Below, in pieces: positions 1 to 11,909 of a stretch of DNA of 62,560 nt; positions within the stretch are counted from its first letter, which is position 1; each line of letters starts with the position of its first letter. The stretch covers positions 1 through 62,560 of the forward strand of contig ML769752.1 of the NCBI GenBank assembly GCA_009733575.1. The letters are read 5' to 3'. The notes below the pieces were generated by a model that saw only the letters and a list, made by a program, of their open reading frames with translations, had not been told where the DNA came from and searched no databases. A program made the position numbers and the translations under genes. The stretch is from Gymnopus androsaceus JB14. Taxonomy: Eukaryota > Basidiomycota > Agaricomycetes > Agaricales > Omphalotaceae.

Positions 1-1238
1 GAAGGGCTGACCGCAAAAGATGCTTCTTTCTGCGACGATGTGTTAGCTGATCTACACATGTGGTAGAAATATATGCTTACTTTACCCAGCACCTTTATGC
101 AAATCAGGCGAAAATCCCAGCTGAGCTTTTGTTGATACTTGAAGGCCTGAACATTTATTGTGAGGGGGACGTAAGTGGGCCAAACAAAGATGCTTACTCG
201 AGGCGTAACGAAAACTTGAACCGCAACATTATTCCCTAGCAGATGTAGGTCGTGGAACGACATAGGGAATTCTTCCTTTTTCTTGTGGTCCACGACCAAA
301 ACTTCGGGAACCCTGTTGAATTTGAAGTCGCGCTCGGGGCCAATGGCTTGAACAAGATTGAACGGGTCAGGGTATTCGCTTGCACGGCCTTCCTGTAGAA
401 AGGTAGAATTGAAGTGAGTAATCGATGGGTGCAAATGCAGAGCACAAACATCCAGGGGTGCAGCATTATCTACCACTACAGAGCGGCGAGCAAGAACAAA
501 CATCTGGTCCGCTGGGCCATTTTTGTTGTTCTTGAAAGGAATCTTCATTTCTTGATCGGCTGCATCCTAGAAGTATGTAAGTGGAAATGCATTGCAATCG
601 GACAAGAACAGAGACGTACCGCAAACTTAGACTCAATTGCTTTGAATGCTGAATTCACCCAATCTCGGCTCTTCTCAGAAGCAGGAGGCCCCGAAACTGT
701 CCATTCCCAAGGAACGTTCTTTGTTCTTGTCGAAGTTATTTTCCCAACCTACAAAAGTAGAATGGATCAGACGAAATTATTTGAATGACGAAAACATTAC
801 ACGTACACCAAGCACTTCCATTCTTTGCCATCCCAGTTGGCTTTCTTCACAAGTTGACCATTGTCGAGCCGCTCAATCGTGATACCGGGAGGGCATTCCG
901 CCGGGTCTTTATAGAAAGGTAGGACAGCATTTCCGTCAGGTCCATTTTTGAAGGCGCTGTATGAGCGAGGCTGAATTACGAATACAAGTTCAATGCGATT
1001 TTTCATGGCTTTGTGTAATATTTAGTGGCGATTGGATATCAAAAGATTGCTGCACTGACCCTTTCGCAGTATACATTCCATATGAACCATCAGGCCCTAC
1101 CTCAACCAAACTACGAGAAATAATAGATGCGGCATTACCCTTCAGTTGTCCTCCAGCCTGGGTACCAATATAGGTTGCAGCATCTACAATCCTGGAGAAT
1201 TTATCTTCTGAAAGGGAGTTCAGTCGTTTTGTGAACAT
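1..1238 (-). CDS. Hypothetical multi-exon protein, 3' end cut by window edge
   Basis: Unrecognised protein. The likely start is the ATG at 1238-1236 (MFTKRLNSLSEDKF). Exon 1 runs to about 1052, where a GTCAGT or GTGCAG donor could be used; this junction is not resolved. Later coding blocks on the same strand are about 797-985 (frame containing GPDGNAVLPFY), about 600-760 (VPWEWTVSGPP), about 200-560 (MFVLARRSVVVDNAAP, then VPEVLVVDHKKKEEF) and about 92-145 (AFKYQQKLSWDFRL), each bounded by plausible GT/AG sites. The phrase GPDG occurs in two successive exons, hinting at an internal repeat. No signal peptide or membrane helix is seen. The C-terminus lies beyond position 1. No function can be assigned. 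Confidence 0.45.
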
Positions 1239-1432
1239 TGTCAATGTCTGTGATTTCGTCGATTTCTGAAGCGGTTTCGGACATTGGTAGGCACTGAAGA
1301 TGACAAGTTGAGCATTTCGACCGAGATGGTCCTTTTTAAAGCAGATGGATTGAATTATCGGGAAAGGGAAGTACTGGGGGAGTGTAAAATGTAAGGGAAG
1401 CCTGCCCAAGCGATGCCAGGGGGAGTTGGACG

Positions 1433-1462
1433 GAAGGCAGGAAGGCAGGAAGGAAGGAAGAA
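1433..1462. repeat. GGAAGGCA/GGAA low-complexity tract
   Basis: Purine-rich tandem run of GGAAGGCA followed by GGAA units, just outside the inferred 3' end of the Helitron. Confidence 0.8.
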
Positions 1463-1479
1463 TATTTTGGCAAAGATGT

Positions 1480-1503
1480 TTAGCACTTATAATTGCCGCG
1501 CGG
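1480..1503 (-). other. Candidate Helitron 3' terminus (hairpin + CTAA)
   Basis: Palindrome CCGCGCGG at 1496-1503 lies 12 bases before CTAA on the minus strand. The stem is only 4-6 bp and nearly loopless, which is weaker than usual. The 5' partner end is not identified. Confidence 0.4.
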
Positions 1504-1508
1504 TATGT

Positions 1509-4500
1509 TTAATCTCGATCTCGATCTCCGTAATACCATGATAACCTTTCGTATGCGAATTCTTTAGTCTTTAATGCAAGTGCATCAGTCCTTTCCAACT
1601 CGCACCTTAGTTCCTGGGATATATGGTTCTTGATCTTGCTCAAGTTGAACGGCCTCAAAATACACAATCCTTTCAATGACCGGACTCGAGACAGCATAAC
1701 ATAAGCACTCTGAATTGAACGGCAGCTAGCCAGGTCTACGCATACGACATCCAGCGACCGACCCTGTGAGTTGTGCGATGTAAACGCAAAAGCTGGAATC
1801 AATGGCAGCTGGTGGCGCATTGCAGAGTAAATTCTCTCAGAGTTGGGGAGTCGGAACTTGAATGATTGGGACACTGGTGATAAGAGGACACGATGTGGGT
1901 GTGCAGGATCGGTTGGAGACCCCTTGTACCCTGGAAAGTCAACAGTTGCGGATACCGCGTATTTCCGACCCAAACGCTCCTCAAATTTAACAGAAACCAA
2001 TGTTCCAAGGCTACCTTTTGATAAACCAAGCTCTGTAGCAATGTTTTCTGTACAAAATATTGGCATTCCAGGGATGAGCGGAACTTTTCCTCCAAGATCT
2101 TGTGCTTTTTTCACCGGAACTCTCCATGCTGCTTCAGCAGCAACTCCTTTAATCTCCTGCTGATTTTTTCCGCGACCCCGGACATCGGTAGAATGGAATA
2201 CTTGAAACAGTTGACCACTCGCTTCTGCGAAGGCTTTTGCGCACTCAAAATTATGTGCATCGCGTGCAGCATTTGTGTAAGTTATCAATGGGCATGCTTT
2301 CTTGGGATTGGTTAACCAACTTGTGATGTTGACCAGTGACTTAGTTTCTTCGGAACAATTTAAGTTGGAGAGAACATAACGATCTAGTAACTCCTTGTCC
2401 TGAACAGTGCAAGTCCCCATTCTAAGGCGACTCAACAAATCAATGAGTACATCATCTCCCTTTTGACGCATAATCTCAGTAAGAACAACCACATGGTTAA
2501 CCTGGTGCCAAGCTTGGATACCTTTAATTTTGTACTGGGTAGCTTCATTCAATGCATTCAACTTGTTTGATTTATAACAACTGACTAGTTCTCGGTCAAA
2601 CAGAGGAGATGCACCAGGCGGCGGGAGCTGCGCAGGGTCACCACAGGTGACAAGATTCAATCTTCCGAAAGGATGCTCTGTAATGCCTTTTGCGATGGAG
2701 CAATACTCTGACAGTAAGCTCATATCAGTAGGATCCATAAAGTATATCTCATCCACAACCAGGGTTCGTACAGGTGCGAAACGATGCTCCAACTCTCCAC
2801 GGACCTTCTGCCCAGAAGCTGTATCAGCCTTCATATTGGCACGTTTCACACGCAGGGCAGCTTCAGCATGTATGGTACAGCCACCAATATCGCTTGCCAC
2901 CACACCGGTGGGAGCAGTAAGACGAAACTCCTGAATGCAATCCATTTTTTGGTGGAACTCAGTCCATGCTTCAAAGATACGTGATTTACCAGTACCTCCC
3001 GGACCAGTGACAAGGAGTCGTAAAGGCGGAAGTTGGCAAGTACTCTCAAGCTGTTTCCCTACCGTATCAATGAGCAGGAGGAATGCCATAGTCTGGTGCT
3101 CGTTAAGGTCATGCTTTGTAATTAATGTGATTGCAAGCTTCTGATACATCTTTAGGGAGTTCCATCGGTCTTCCGAGTTTAAATCAGTACGGTGAAATTT
3201 CAAGTACAACTCTTTGGCACGAGCAATCTCAGCTTCAATGTTGGTTGAAAAAGGAAGGGGAATGTCATTTGTTTGACGCCGGTTGTTGTGAGTACTTGAT
3301 CTTTTCTGTGCAGCTGCATCCAGTCGAGCTTGTACCATTTCTTCTTTTTGTTTTGCAAGTGCAATACGAAATTCATTGGCGGCTTCTTTGTCTGCCAAAT
3401 TTGCCAAAGTTGTTAAATTCACAAGCGAAGTTGGTTGAACTAGTGATCTTTCGATGTTGTAGAAGCCTTGTGACTTAGTATTCTCAATAATACACAGAAC
3501 ATCGTTTGGTAAATCATCAAGGACTTCTTCATGAAGTGTATCCTGCTCAACTTGAGTGCTCATTGCATTCTCCCATTCTGGGTCAAACACATCAGCAAAA
3601 CCTGGGTGAACTGTGGATTGCTGTGGATTGCTGTGGGTTGCTGTGGGTTGCTGTACAGCAATGTACAGAAGCCCCAATACAATACACAGAAGCCACAGAG
3701 CTGTCCAGTTCTGTACAGAGGGGGACCTTGCTGTGGGATCACCCAGGTTCTGCTGATGCATGTCTGAGTCGTCATCAAAAGATTTATAAGAGCCCGGTAA
3801 GAGGTGGCACAGTTCTGCCATTCGTTTCCTTCTCATTGCAGAATAGTCAACCTTTGCATCTTTACTTTCATACTGAAGTTGCATATTCCTCATTGTTTTT
3901 TGGTGAGCTCTTGCACTGGTAGATGAGTCCCATGTCTTGAAAGCAGAAACCCAAGTTTGACCTTCGGGCTTAAGTGGCGAAAGTTTGTTGTTTGACCAAG
4001 GTTTGAATAATGCGAGCATAGCTACAGCATACTTAATTTCTTGATCTTCCTTATCATTGCGAGGAATGGAGTATCCAACCAGCACAGGTATGCGAGCCTT
4101 TTCCGAATCAGTAATCTCCTTCAGACAATGTGTTGAGTACTGCGGATGGGCAGGTTGGAAACGTAAGTAAGTTTTGATCTGTGTTGGTGAGCGGGGTAGC
4201 TTATCTTTTGCGTATTTTCGCATTATGTCCCAAGCGCACCACTCAAGTAATTCTAGCGGTCGAAAGAAAAAGTCATTGAACAAGGTATTACTGGGAGAAG
4301 AATGTCGATTTTTTTCCGCATCAATTGATTTGGAGTTGGATAAGAAAATAAGTGAGTCGTCCTCATCTGGGCTGACTTGTTTCTGAGCAGGAAGATCTTC
4401 GTCTACCTCATTTTCATTAGTGATATCATCCTCAGAAATTTTGGGAGTGTCTTCAAAGATGTCCCGAGCAATCTCGCGAAGCATACCCGACCAATAGAAT

Positions 4501-7500
4501 CTTGGAAATGCTCGGTTGGTATAATAACTTGGCTCCCCAATCAGAGAAGTAGCAACTTGTTGACTTGATAATTCACGCTTCGCAATCAGCTTATTTGCTG
4601 TTTTAAGGAGCAGCTGTCTACTCCTCTCACCTGTATCTATGTCCCCATCAATGTCCATTGGCGGATTTTCCTGAAGGACCTTTATTGAAGCACATAATGC
4701 CGAAAAGACTAATGCAGTATCAAGAGTGAACTTGACGGTATAGTTACCAACGTATTGGAACATTGCCATTGCTACGGTCCCTGATCCAATTGGTTTCGCA
4801 TCACTGTTGCACCGCTGAGACACAGTAATGAGGGGGTTATGGCCATTGACAAAGCCATTGTTACATTTTAGAACAAGGTGACCATCATCATCGAAATGGT
4901 TATTTTCAGATAGTGGGCGAGGAAGCATGAACCGGCAATCTTTGTCGGGGTCTCGCAGAGACCGTACATTTTTTGGTAGATGTTTGTAGCAGGTATCATT
5001 GTGCTCATGAACCATAGCACTGTTCTCTAGGACGTCTCTGAGGTCCTGTGCAAAGCTATCACGGAAGTTTGGATCCTTGGGGTCAAGAGAGCGGCTCATA
5101 ACTGGCTGGCGCTTGTACATACCTTCTTTCCGTACATATGGATGTGTACCGTCTGGAATATTTTGTGAAAATACATCGTCATACCATGCCATTAATTTCT
5201 CCGCAAAATCAGGACTTGTTTCACATCTTTCCTTGATTTCCATTGGAGACAAGCCCTTTTTAAGCCAGATGAGCAGATGTATATGAAGTGATCCCCTACC
5301 TTGAGCCTCAACAACACCATAATATACGGAAACTTCACCAAAAATTCCGTTCTTGCTGTCACGCTCAGTCCCAAGTAGAATTTGAATAAGGGTTTTTACG
5401 GAATGATGAAAAAATTCAGCTGCGGCCACGGGATTCTGGGAGATGAATGCAGACCTTTCCGAATTCTCTGCACCCGGATTTAAGTCATGGAAGAATTTGT
5501 CCAAATCGATTTCTCGTCCTGCAAAAACTTGAGCAATCGGATTATTAGTGTCTGTGGGGTTCAAGGTAAAGAAAATATGTGGCATGCCATCAGTATTTAC
5601 AATGGAAAACAACTCTTCTCGCATTTCTTGGATCTCCCGCATTGAACCGGGTACATGCTCAGCAACATAGTTCACATGCTGTATAAGTTTGGCTGCAGCT
5701 TTCTCTCCTTCAGTTTCCGCACGAGCAAAAGGATTTGATTTGAGTTTATCTGTGTACGATTCAATGGTTGAGTCTGTAACCATATCTAGGAGAGCATCAA
5801 CTCTAGGAAACCAAGATTTTTTAACAGCTAATCTTGCATTGTATGATGTCTCTCGGCGTAGTAAGATATTGTTCATGACAAACATGAAAGATAAATGTGT
5901 CTGGAACCGACGATTTGGGCCACTTTGTAGCAGGTGAGCTACATGAGATCTCATAGTAACTTCCTTAAAACCCACAGAGTCATTGGAACGTACATCATCA
6001 TTCTCCATCATGCCAACGCCATACGGGAAAAGAGTAGGCCATAGATGGCCATAAGTATTTGGACTATGCCGTGTAGGCAAGGGAATAGAGCCCGATGGAT
6101 ATTTGATAAATGATTCTTGTTGAAATTTCAGTCGCTGGAGTGCATTGAGCTTGCGCATCTTGTAAGTGGAGTCGGCATGATCTGCATCGACAACTGTGGA
6201 GGAGGGCATACCCAGTGGAGACACATTTTCGTTGAAATGTTCAGAGTTGGCTTGGTGGGTATATGAAGCACCTTCAGAGTTACTGCTGACACGTATAATA
6301 GACTGAACAGGTATTGGAATACCTTTTTCAGGATATTGGGCTGCATTTGCCTCCATCGCGTCAATTTCAAGGTCAGAATAAAGCGGGTTGTGTTGGATGA
6401 GCCATTTGAGTGCTTCAATAATTCGAGCTCGGCGTACAAGTAACGGAGATCGTGAAAGCATTTCTACTGTGACCTCGACGTCAGGAGAACCAACGAGAAT
6501 GATGCAAACCTCGTCATGGAGCTGTGATAATGGCGGGGGGAGAGAAGTAGTCAGAGGACTGGGATCCTGTGGAAAAATACAAACATTTCCTCGAGAAGCA
6601 TACTGACCTGTAGGACCGATTTCCAGCTTGAACATACATTTTGTGGCTCGTGCACGAGCAATACATTGCTCTTCAAGAAAGGTCAGATTTTGCAGTACAG
6701 GTGGAAGAGAACCTGTCCAGAGACCATTAGCATAGCTGCGAACAGGAATAGCTTGAAATGCACGATGTTCACGTTGACCGGTATCATTCCGTTTGTATTT
6801 AACCTCCCTCCTGCAATAAGAGCACAGGCGATAACAATTATGTTCAACAGTCTCAGGGCGAAAGCACTGGATTTGTGGTTGATTCGATTTTTGGCGGATC
6901 TCTTCGGTAGCAGTTTCAAGAAGTGAAATATCAAGCTCAGCACAAGGAATAAGAGTAGTATCAGTGGGCGACTCAAGTCTACCACAAAATGAACATTCGG
7001 AACGAGATAAGGAAGCATTGCTTCCAGCGTCATGAGCCTCCTTGAGAATGCTTACTTTTTCATCCCATGATAGGATATTAAGCCATTCGGTGCAATCAGG
7101 GGTGATTGGATCAGGAGCAGGGGGAGGAACAGGTGTATGGAGCTCAGATGTAGTTGCGTTCTTTTGCCTCTTGCACGGGGACATAGAGGGAGCAGCTTTC
7201 CGCTTGCGGGACATAGAAGAGAAGGGCTGTTCATATTTGCGAAGCTTCAAAGCTTTCGCAGAACAAAGAAAATCATTTTCAGAGATCTCCTCATGCAATA
7301 CAGAAGCACGCAAAGCATGTTCACGGCGAATCAAGCAAACGGAAGAGCAACAATGAGCGATAAAGTCGGAGCGTAGCTCACCTGTGTTCTTCAACTTCTT
7401 ATCGGGACGTTGGGTAGACATAGAGTGATGGAGGGTAGCCAGTTTGCGTAGATCATGGATACTGAAAGACTTACATCGAACAAGAAACCTGACAACAGCC

Positions 7501-8126
7501 TGCTTCTGGTCAGTTGGAAGGAACACAAAATCGGAGCGAAGGTATATTGGAGAAGAGGTAGATACTGTAGTGGAAGTAGTACGTGTAGGACTACAGGAAG
7601 CAGAAGCAGTGGAAGTGGAAAAAGGAAAGCTATCATTTTCGTTATCATGCTCGTTGTCAATATCATGGTCGAGGGAAGAGGAAGGTCCCTTAAAAAAGAA
7701 GCATTAGGGAGAGAGGACAATAATGAATAAACTGTTGCGTACGGGATGATTATTGTACTCGTCAAAGGATATAATACCACGAAATTCACGAGGATCCTGC
7801 AGAAAGGATAAATCCAGGAACATGGTGTACAGCTCATGAAAAAGTACCTGAGCAAGATGGCTGGAAGAGACGGCTGAAGGCTGCAAAGAGGATTGCCAGA
7901 CATTGAACATTTTAAAGCGATGAGAGGAAAGTACAGGAAAGTACATGGAAAGTTCGGAGCAGTGCCACGTCAACCTGTGCAACATCCGGTGTAAGGTTAG
8001 GGCTTCCATATAGGGACCGTGTGAATGGTTTGGAAACAGCACGCACTTTTCATTCATGTAAGGAGCCAAACCTAAAGGTTCGGCAATTATGCTCTTAGAA
8101 GCACTTGGATATACCCTGAGCCCCAT
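1509..8126 (-). CDS. Helitron Rep/helicase transposase
   Basis: Rolling-circle transposase combining a HUH endonuclease and a PIF1-type helicase. The main exon is 1509-7688. Within the part read from 7526 (2005 codons) there is a Cys-pair zinc-binding region near residues 178-245 (CSFCG and CSYCRR), the Rep domain with FFTLNPTDTNNP and the HUH motif HIHLLIWL near residue 745, and the Walker A motif GPGGTGKS near residue 1506 followed by further PIF1 motifs. The frame stays open to about 7706 without an ATG, through an acidic stretch. A 54 bp intron (7689-7742, GTACGC donor, AAG acceptor, CTAAT branch site) joins it in phase to an upstream exon 7743-8126 starting MGLRVYPSASKS. The full product is then about 2190 aa. 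The exon-1 start is the least certain part. A repetitive in-frame stretch at 3600-3780 separates Rep and helicase. Confidence 0.85.
3606..3655. repeat. Short tandem repeat inside the Helitron ORF
   Basis: About four copies of a 10-11 bp unit (CTGTGGATTG / CTGTGGGTTG). On the coding strand it encodes a Gln/Pro/Thr/Ser-rich linker next to a hydrophobic stretch (LWLLCIVLGLLYIAV) between the Rep and helicase domains. It could be a lineage-specific expansion, or part of an unspliced intron (GTACAG donor-like site near 3718). Confidence 0.6.
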
Positions 8127-9215
8127 TCAGCAATGGAAACAGGAGCAGGATGAGGTTAACGACTCCTCCAAACAAGAGGAACAGTGAGTGTTGGTCATGG
8201 GAAAGTCTGTTGGCATACTGGAGCGGGAATTATTTATTTTTGAAAAAAAAATGCATATGCCAAGGTTTTCCGAAAACGCTGTAAAAGCAATGTACATAAA
8301 ATATGTTACATCTTTAAAGAAAAGTGTACTGGAGTGTCGTGTTAATGCGAATTTGTCCAATAATGTTCATAGTTTTTTTATGTTCTCTATTCAATATCGC
8401 AGACAAGGATTGTCTTTGTTGATTGGTTGTGGTCTAGTAGTCGAGTCAGATATGCGTCTCGAATCGGAGTCGTTATTTGAACTGGATTGCCTTTCTGGAG
8501 GATTGATTTCGTGACTCGGAATTGTCCGATTTTGGTACAGTTTGCAAATGAGATGTGGGTGGGGAGACGTGGAGGAGGATGATGTTTTGAAATGGAATTG
8601 GATGAGTAATAGTAAAAGAGGTCGATGAGCAAGGGGATGATGCCGGAGGAGATCCAAGGGCGGAAGATGTGGCCAAGGTCCACCCACGTCTCACTCTAAC
8701 ACTAAATGCAGACAAGACAACTGTGTGATTCGATGCAAGCCGAAGTGGGAAGCGGTAAGGAAACAGAATCTTGCTTGCAGAAGATGGCTACTTTGCCAAT
8801 TTTTTCTAGGTTTTTTGCCCATGGTCTATCCAGAAGCCTACAGCCTCCTCCTATTTCTTCAAAGGAAGAGATACGATGGCCACATGGAGTACGAGCCTCT
8901 GAAAGAAAAGAAAAGGATGTCATGCATGTTCTGTGGGATTGCACCATGAGTTATGATGTAAACAGGCCATTGCTAAGGGTCTGTCTGATTTCCACCGCTA
9001 AAAAGCCATTAGATAGATATACGTACACATCGTCCAACAAAAACAAAAACCGTCCACCATCTACTCTTCATCCAAATCCTTAACCAGTAATAGTAGCAGT
9101 CTGAATCCAACGAGACAAACGAGACAGTAGTTCATTTCAATTTTCAGGCATGAAGGTACATATTTTTGCGAAAATTTGAGACTCAAGAGGTTCGAATCAC
9201 TTGTATGACATACAT
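8127..9215. other. No gene recognised
   Basis: Several short frames exist but none has a recognisable domain or a convincing exon chain. The upstream end of the Helitron and possibly 5' sequence of its gene should lie in the first part. The last part is the 3' flank of the arsenic gene. Confidence 0.5.
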
Positions 9216-10953
9216 TCAATCATATCCTATAAGCTGGTCATTTTTACTGAGGGCATCCAACCAAGCCCGTATACCCCCAGTCATGATCAAAACCTGCGAT
9301 GCGCTGCCCGTCCTGTGTTCTTCAAGGTAGTCTTGATACCTGTTGTGTACTCGTTATTTGATGTCACCAAGTCAAAAACATAACTGAAGTCTCTCACCAC
9401 TTCGCGCACCGAGTTCCCCTTCCAGTAGAGCGCTGACAGTAAAAAATGACCTGCTTCATTGCCGAATATTTCTCGAAAAATGCTGGAAGCTCATCATAGA
9501 AAGTCTGAGCTGGATGTTGGAAACTTCCTTTGACATGACCACCCTAACACCCATGTAAATTGATGAATATGCAAGGAATCGAAATGACAAACTGCATGAT
9601 CATCCCTTCTAACGTCAATGACAGCATATTCGGTCTTGTCACTTTGCAAGAGGGAAATGACTTCGCTAACAGAGATATTGCCCACATTTGATTTCGGAGT
9701 CGGATATGCATCCCACCATTGAAGAAGGGCAGTCGAAGACTCTTGAGTTACAGCAGCAACATCCTTCGCTTTGACAGAATAGATCTGATAGGAAGCTAGG
9801 TGTTATAAGCGCACATCCATTCATTGAAGTAAAGGAAGTGTGCTTCTTACCCACATAGGCATTGATATCGAATGAAGGTTCCTCCAAGGCAGGTGTAGTA
9901 GATGCACGAGGAGTGCCACATCCACCTGACGCGCCACAACAACCAGAGCTTCCTCCGGTCGGCTTGGACTGGGCATAAACATTGAGATCTGCCTGCAGTT
10001 GAACGAAATTGACGTCTTTCGAACAATACCAACATGAATCAGTAGCAAGTTAACAACTCGTGCACACAGTACCTTTGAATCCACTTTCGGTTAAGAGCCC
10101 ACGATAGAAATCAATCTGAATTGCCCCCGAAATGCATTCCACGAACTTTTGCATGTCATTCTTGAGCTCTTCGGGTAATTCCTTCTTGGCGATGATCTAC
10201 GTATTCATACACTCAAATTCACGAAAGCCAAGAAAAGGACGGATAGAACACGCACATCGTCTAAAACAATTCTTCCACCAGGCTTCAAAACCCGCCAGCA
10301 CTCCTTCAGGACAGACCTCTTTCCGGATTCGGGAAGAAGATTGATGACACAATTCGAGAGGATGCAATCAACAGAGCTGTCCTTTATTGGAAGAGGTTGA
10401 GTGAGCAGTGCTTGGACGAAGCAGACTTGGGGTGGATGCAAATTCTTTTGAGAAGCCGAGCGGCGAGCACGCGCTACCATATCCTAGAAACATGTCAGAG
10501 GCCGAACACACCGAGAAGCAGAGTGACACTACGGGATTCATATCAATACCAATAACTTGGCCATTAGGCCCAACTTTGGGGACAGACAAGAATACATCCA
10601 TACCCCCGCCTGAACCTAGATCGACGACCGTCTCGCCCTGCGGCCGGCAATGAGCATGATTACATGCAGTAGCAAAATCTATGGACAAACCTCCCGAATT
10701 GTAGCAACAAGCAGCCGGGTTTCCACAACTCAGACCCATATTCGCCTCAGCTGGGATCAAATGAAGCTCTTCGGTCGTGTAGCCAAAGGCACGCGCAACA
10801 TTTTGAGAGTCTAGAGTGTTAAGTATGAGAACCGGAAATGAACGGACCACAGGATAGATGACAATTACAGTCCAAATGCTCCTCTGAAGTGGGCTCCAAT
10901 GCAATCTTGCTATATGCAGAGCGTACGTTTTGGATGATAATATCGTCGTTCAT
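9216..10953 (-). CDS. Arsenite methyltransferase fused to a Cdc25/Acr2-type arsenate reductase (rhodanese-fold) domain
   Basis: The N-terminal part is an AS3MT/ArsM enzyme that methylates As(III) using S-adenosylmethionine. The start ATG is 10953-10951 ([16 protein letters not shown]). It shows [14 protein letters not shown] motif [26 protein letters not shown] with its conserved Cys, FVECISGA with another, and a Cys-rich tail ([12 protein letters not shown]). After a linker the same frame chain continues into SEVISLLQ, then [19 protein letters not shown], then DELPAFF, the CX5R catalytic loop CQRSTGR, and [11 protein letters not shown]. That is the Cdc25/Acr2 rhodanese fold, including a catalytic Cys and Arg. 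Two C-terminal introns (about 9546-9594, and GTGAGA to ACAACAG near 9320-9380) were checked for phase; stop TGA at 9218-9216. Divergent from a bZIP gene 171 bp away. I infer one cytosolic protein that could reduce arsenate and methylate arsenite. Confidence 0.85.
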
Positions 10954-11124
10954 GTTTGAGAAGAGGAGCAGCAAAAGAGCGTGCACTTATTGAGCAGTAC
11001 GAAATCGGACCGCTCAAAACGAAATCGGGGCGTATGATTCCGGGCCACGTGCTATGCCTTTTGCGCTGTCTTAATAATAAGTGTATTCCTTGCATTCCTT
11101 TCTTTCATCTCCTCCATCTAGACC
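10954..11124. promoter_or_regulatory. Bidirectional promoter of the arsenic gene / bZIP pair
   Basis: A 171 bp gap separates two divergent start codons. It contains TTAATAATAA at 11071-11080, which includes the TTAATAA core reported for the yeast arsenic regulator Yap8, and a CACGTG box near 11046-11051. A regulatory role is inferred from position and similarity only. Confidence 0.5.
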
Positions 11125-11909
11125 ATGGTTCGTGGTCGAAAAAGAGACACAACAATACCCTTGTCCCGCACAGTTTCCCTTCAACGCGATTACCGCGAAC
11201 GAAAAGCGAAATACATCGCCAATCTGGAGGAAAGGTGCCTTTCGCTTGAAGAACAGAACGCTAGATTGATTGGAGAGGTGCAAGAACTTCAAAAATTATT
11301 AAATCATAAGAATTATGAACCTCTGCCCAATGTAGAGGCAAAAAAGGTATGTTACTACTATGCCTTATTCATCTACTCATTCAGAATAAGTAGAATGAAG
11401 CGTTTGGGGACGTCCTGAAGTCTCTTTCTGCTGCTATGACCTCTATCCAAAATTTTCAGTGTTTGGCTGCAGAAAGGAATGGTCCAGCAATACCTAATTC
11501 AGATTCAAAACCCCCTTTTGTTCATCGTTATTCTCCGCCTCTACATCCACATCAGGGTTCTTCATACCCTCTGGTTATTCCAGCCACTCCATCCACGACG
11601 ACTGACTCATATTCACCAAAAGAGCCCAGCGGAATGCCGCCAACGGCTATTCCTTGTGAATCTGATGCGTCGCGATCAAGCTTCCAACAGGACTGCATTT
11701 CCGAGAATTCATACAGTGGACCGGAATATTGGGACGAAAACTCGCCCTCCTGTTGCATGGGTTTCTTTCACTGCGAGGCTATTGAATCGGACACGCCGCA
11801 TGTGCACAGCGCGCCCTCTCATGTCAGGATAGAACCCCCTCTACCATCTCGTTCGTCGATATTACGAACGCAATCCATACCCAATAGCCTTGACAAGCAG
11901 AGACCCTAA
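11125..11909 (+). CDS. bZIP transcription factor (Yap-like), probable arsenic-response regulator
   Basis: Predicted nuclear bZIP protein of 245 aa. ATG at 11125 in a good context (GACCATGG). Exon 1 is 11125-11346, a 47 bp intron 11347-11393 and exon 2 11394-11909 keep the frame. The basic region and zipper run from about residue 18 to 60 (SLQRDYRERKAKYIANLEE followed by leucine/Asn heptads RCLSLEEQNARL, EVQELQKLL). The rest is Ser/Pro-rich and disordered. The C-terminal half holds five Cys within about 45 residues, including CCMGFFHC, which could bind As(III) as Cys residues do in Yap factors. The usual Asn of the basic region is not in its standard place, so DNA specificity may differ. Regulation of the adjacent divergent arsenic gene is inferred from position only. 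Confidence 0.8.

Larger units (their letters stand above)
1480..8126 (-). mobile_element. Helitron (autonomous rolling-circle transposon), minus-strand orientation
   Basis: Defined by its intact Rep/helicase gene. On the minus strand the gene is followed by a short GC palindrome (1496-1503), then 12 bases, then CTAA (1483-1480). That is the usual Helitron 3' end (hairpin, short spacer, CTRR). The base after CTAA is A rather than the canonical T, so this end is tentative. The 5' TC end could not be located; it lies somewhere beyond 8126. An uninterrupted 2000-codon frame suggests a recently active element. Confidence 0.8.

Noticed and set aside
7391..7903. 170-codon hydrophobic minus-strand frame
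   Set aside because: Overlaps the Helitron exon junction in another frame; composition is that of a shadow of the acidic/Ser-Thr coding frame.
9190..9205. GGTTCGAATC, a possible tRNA B box
   Set aside because: No A box or cloverleaf around it; it lies in the 3' flank of the arsenic gene.
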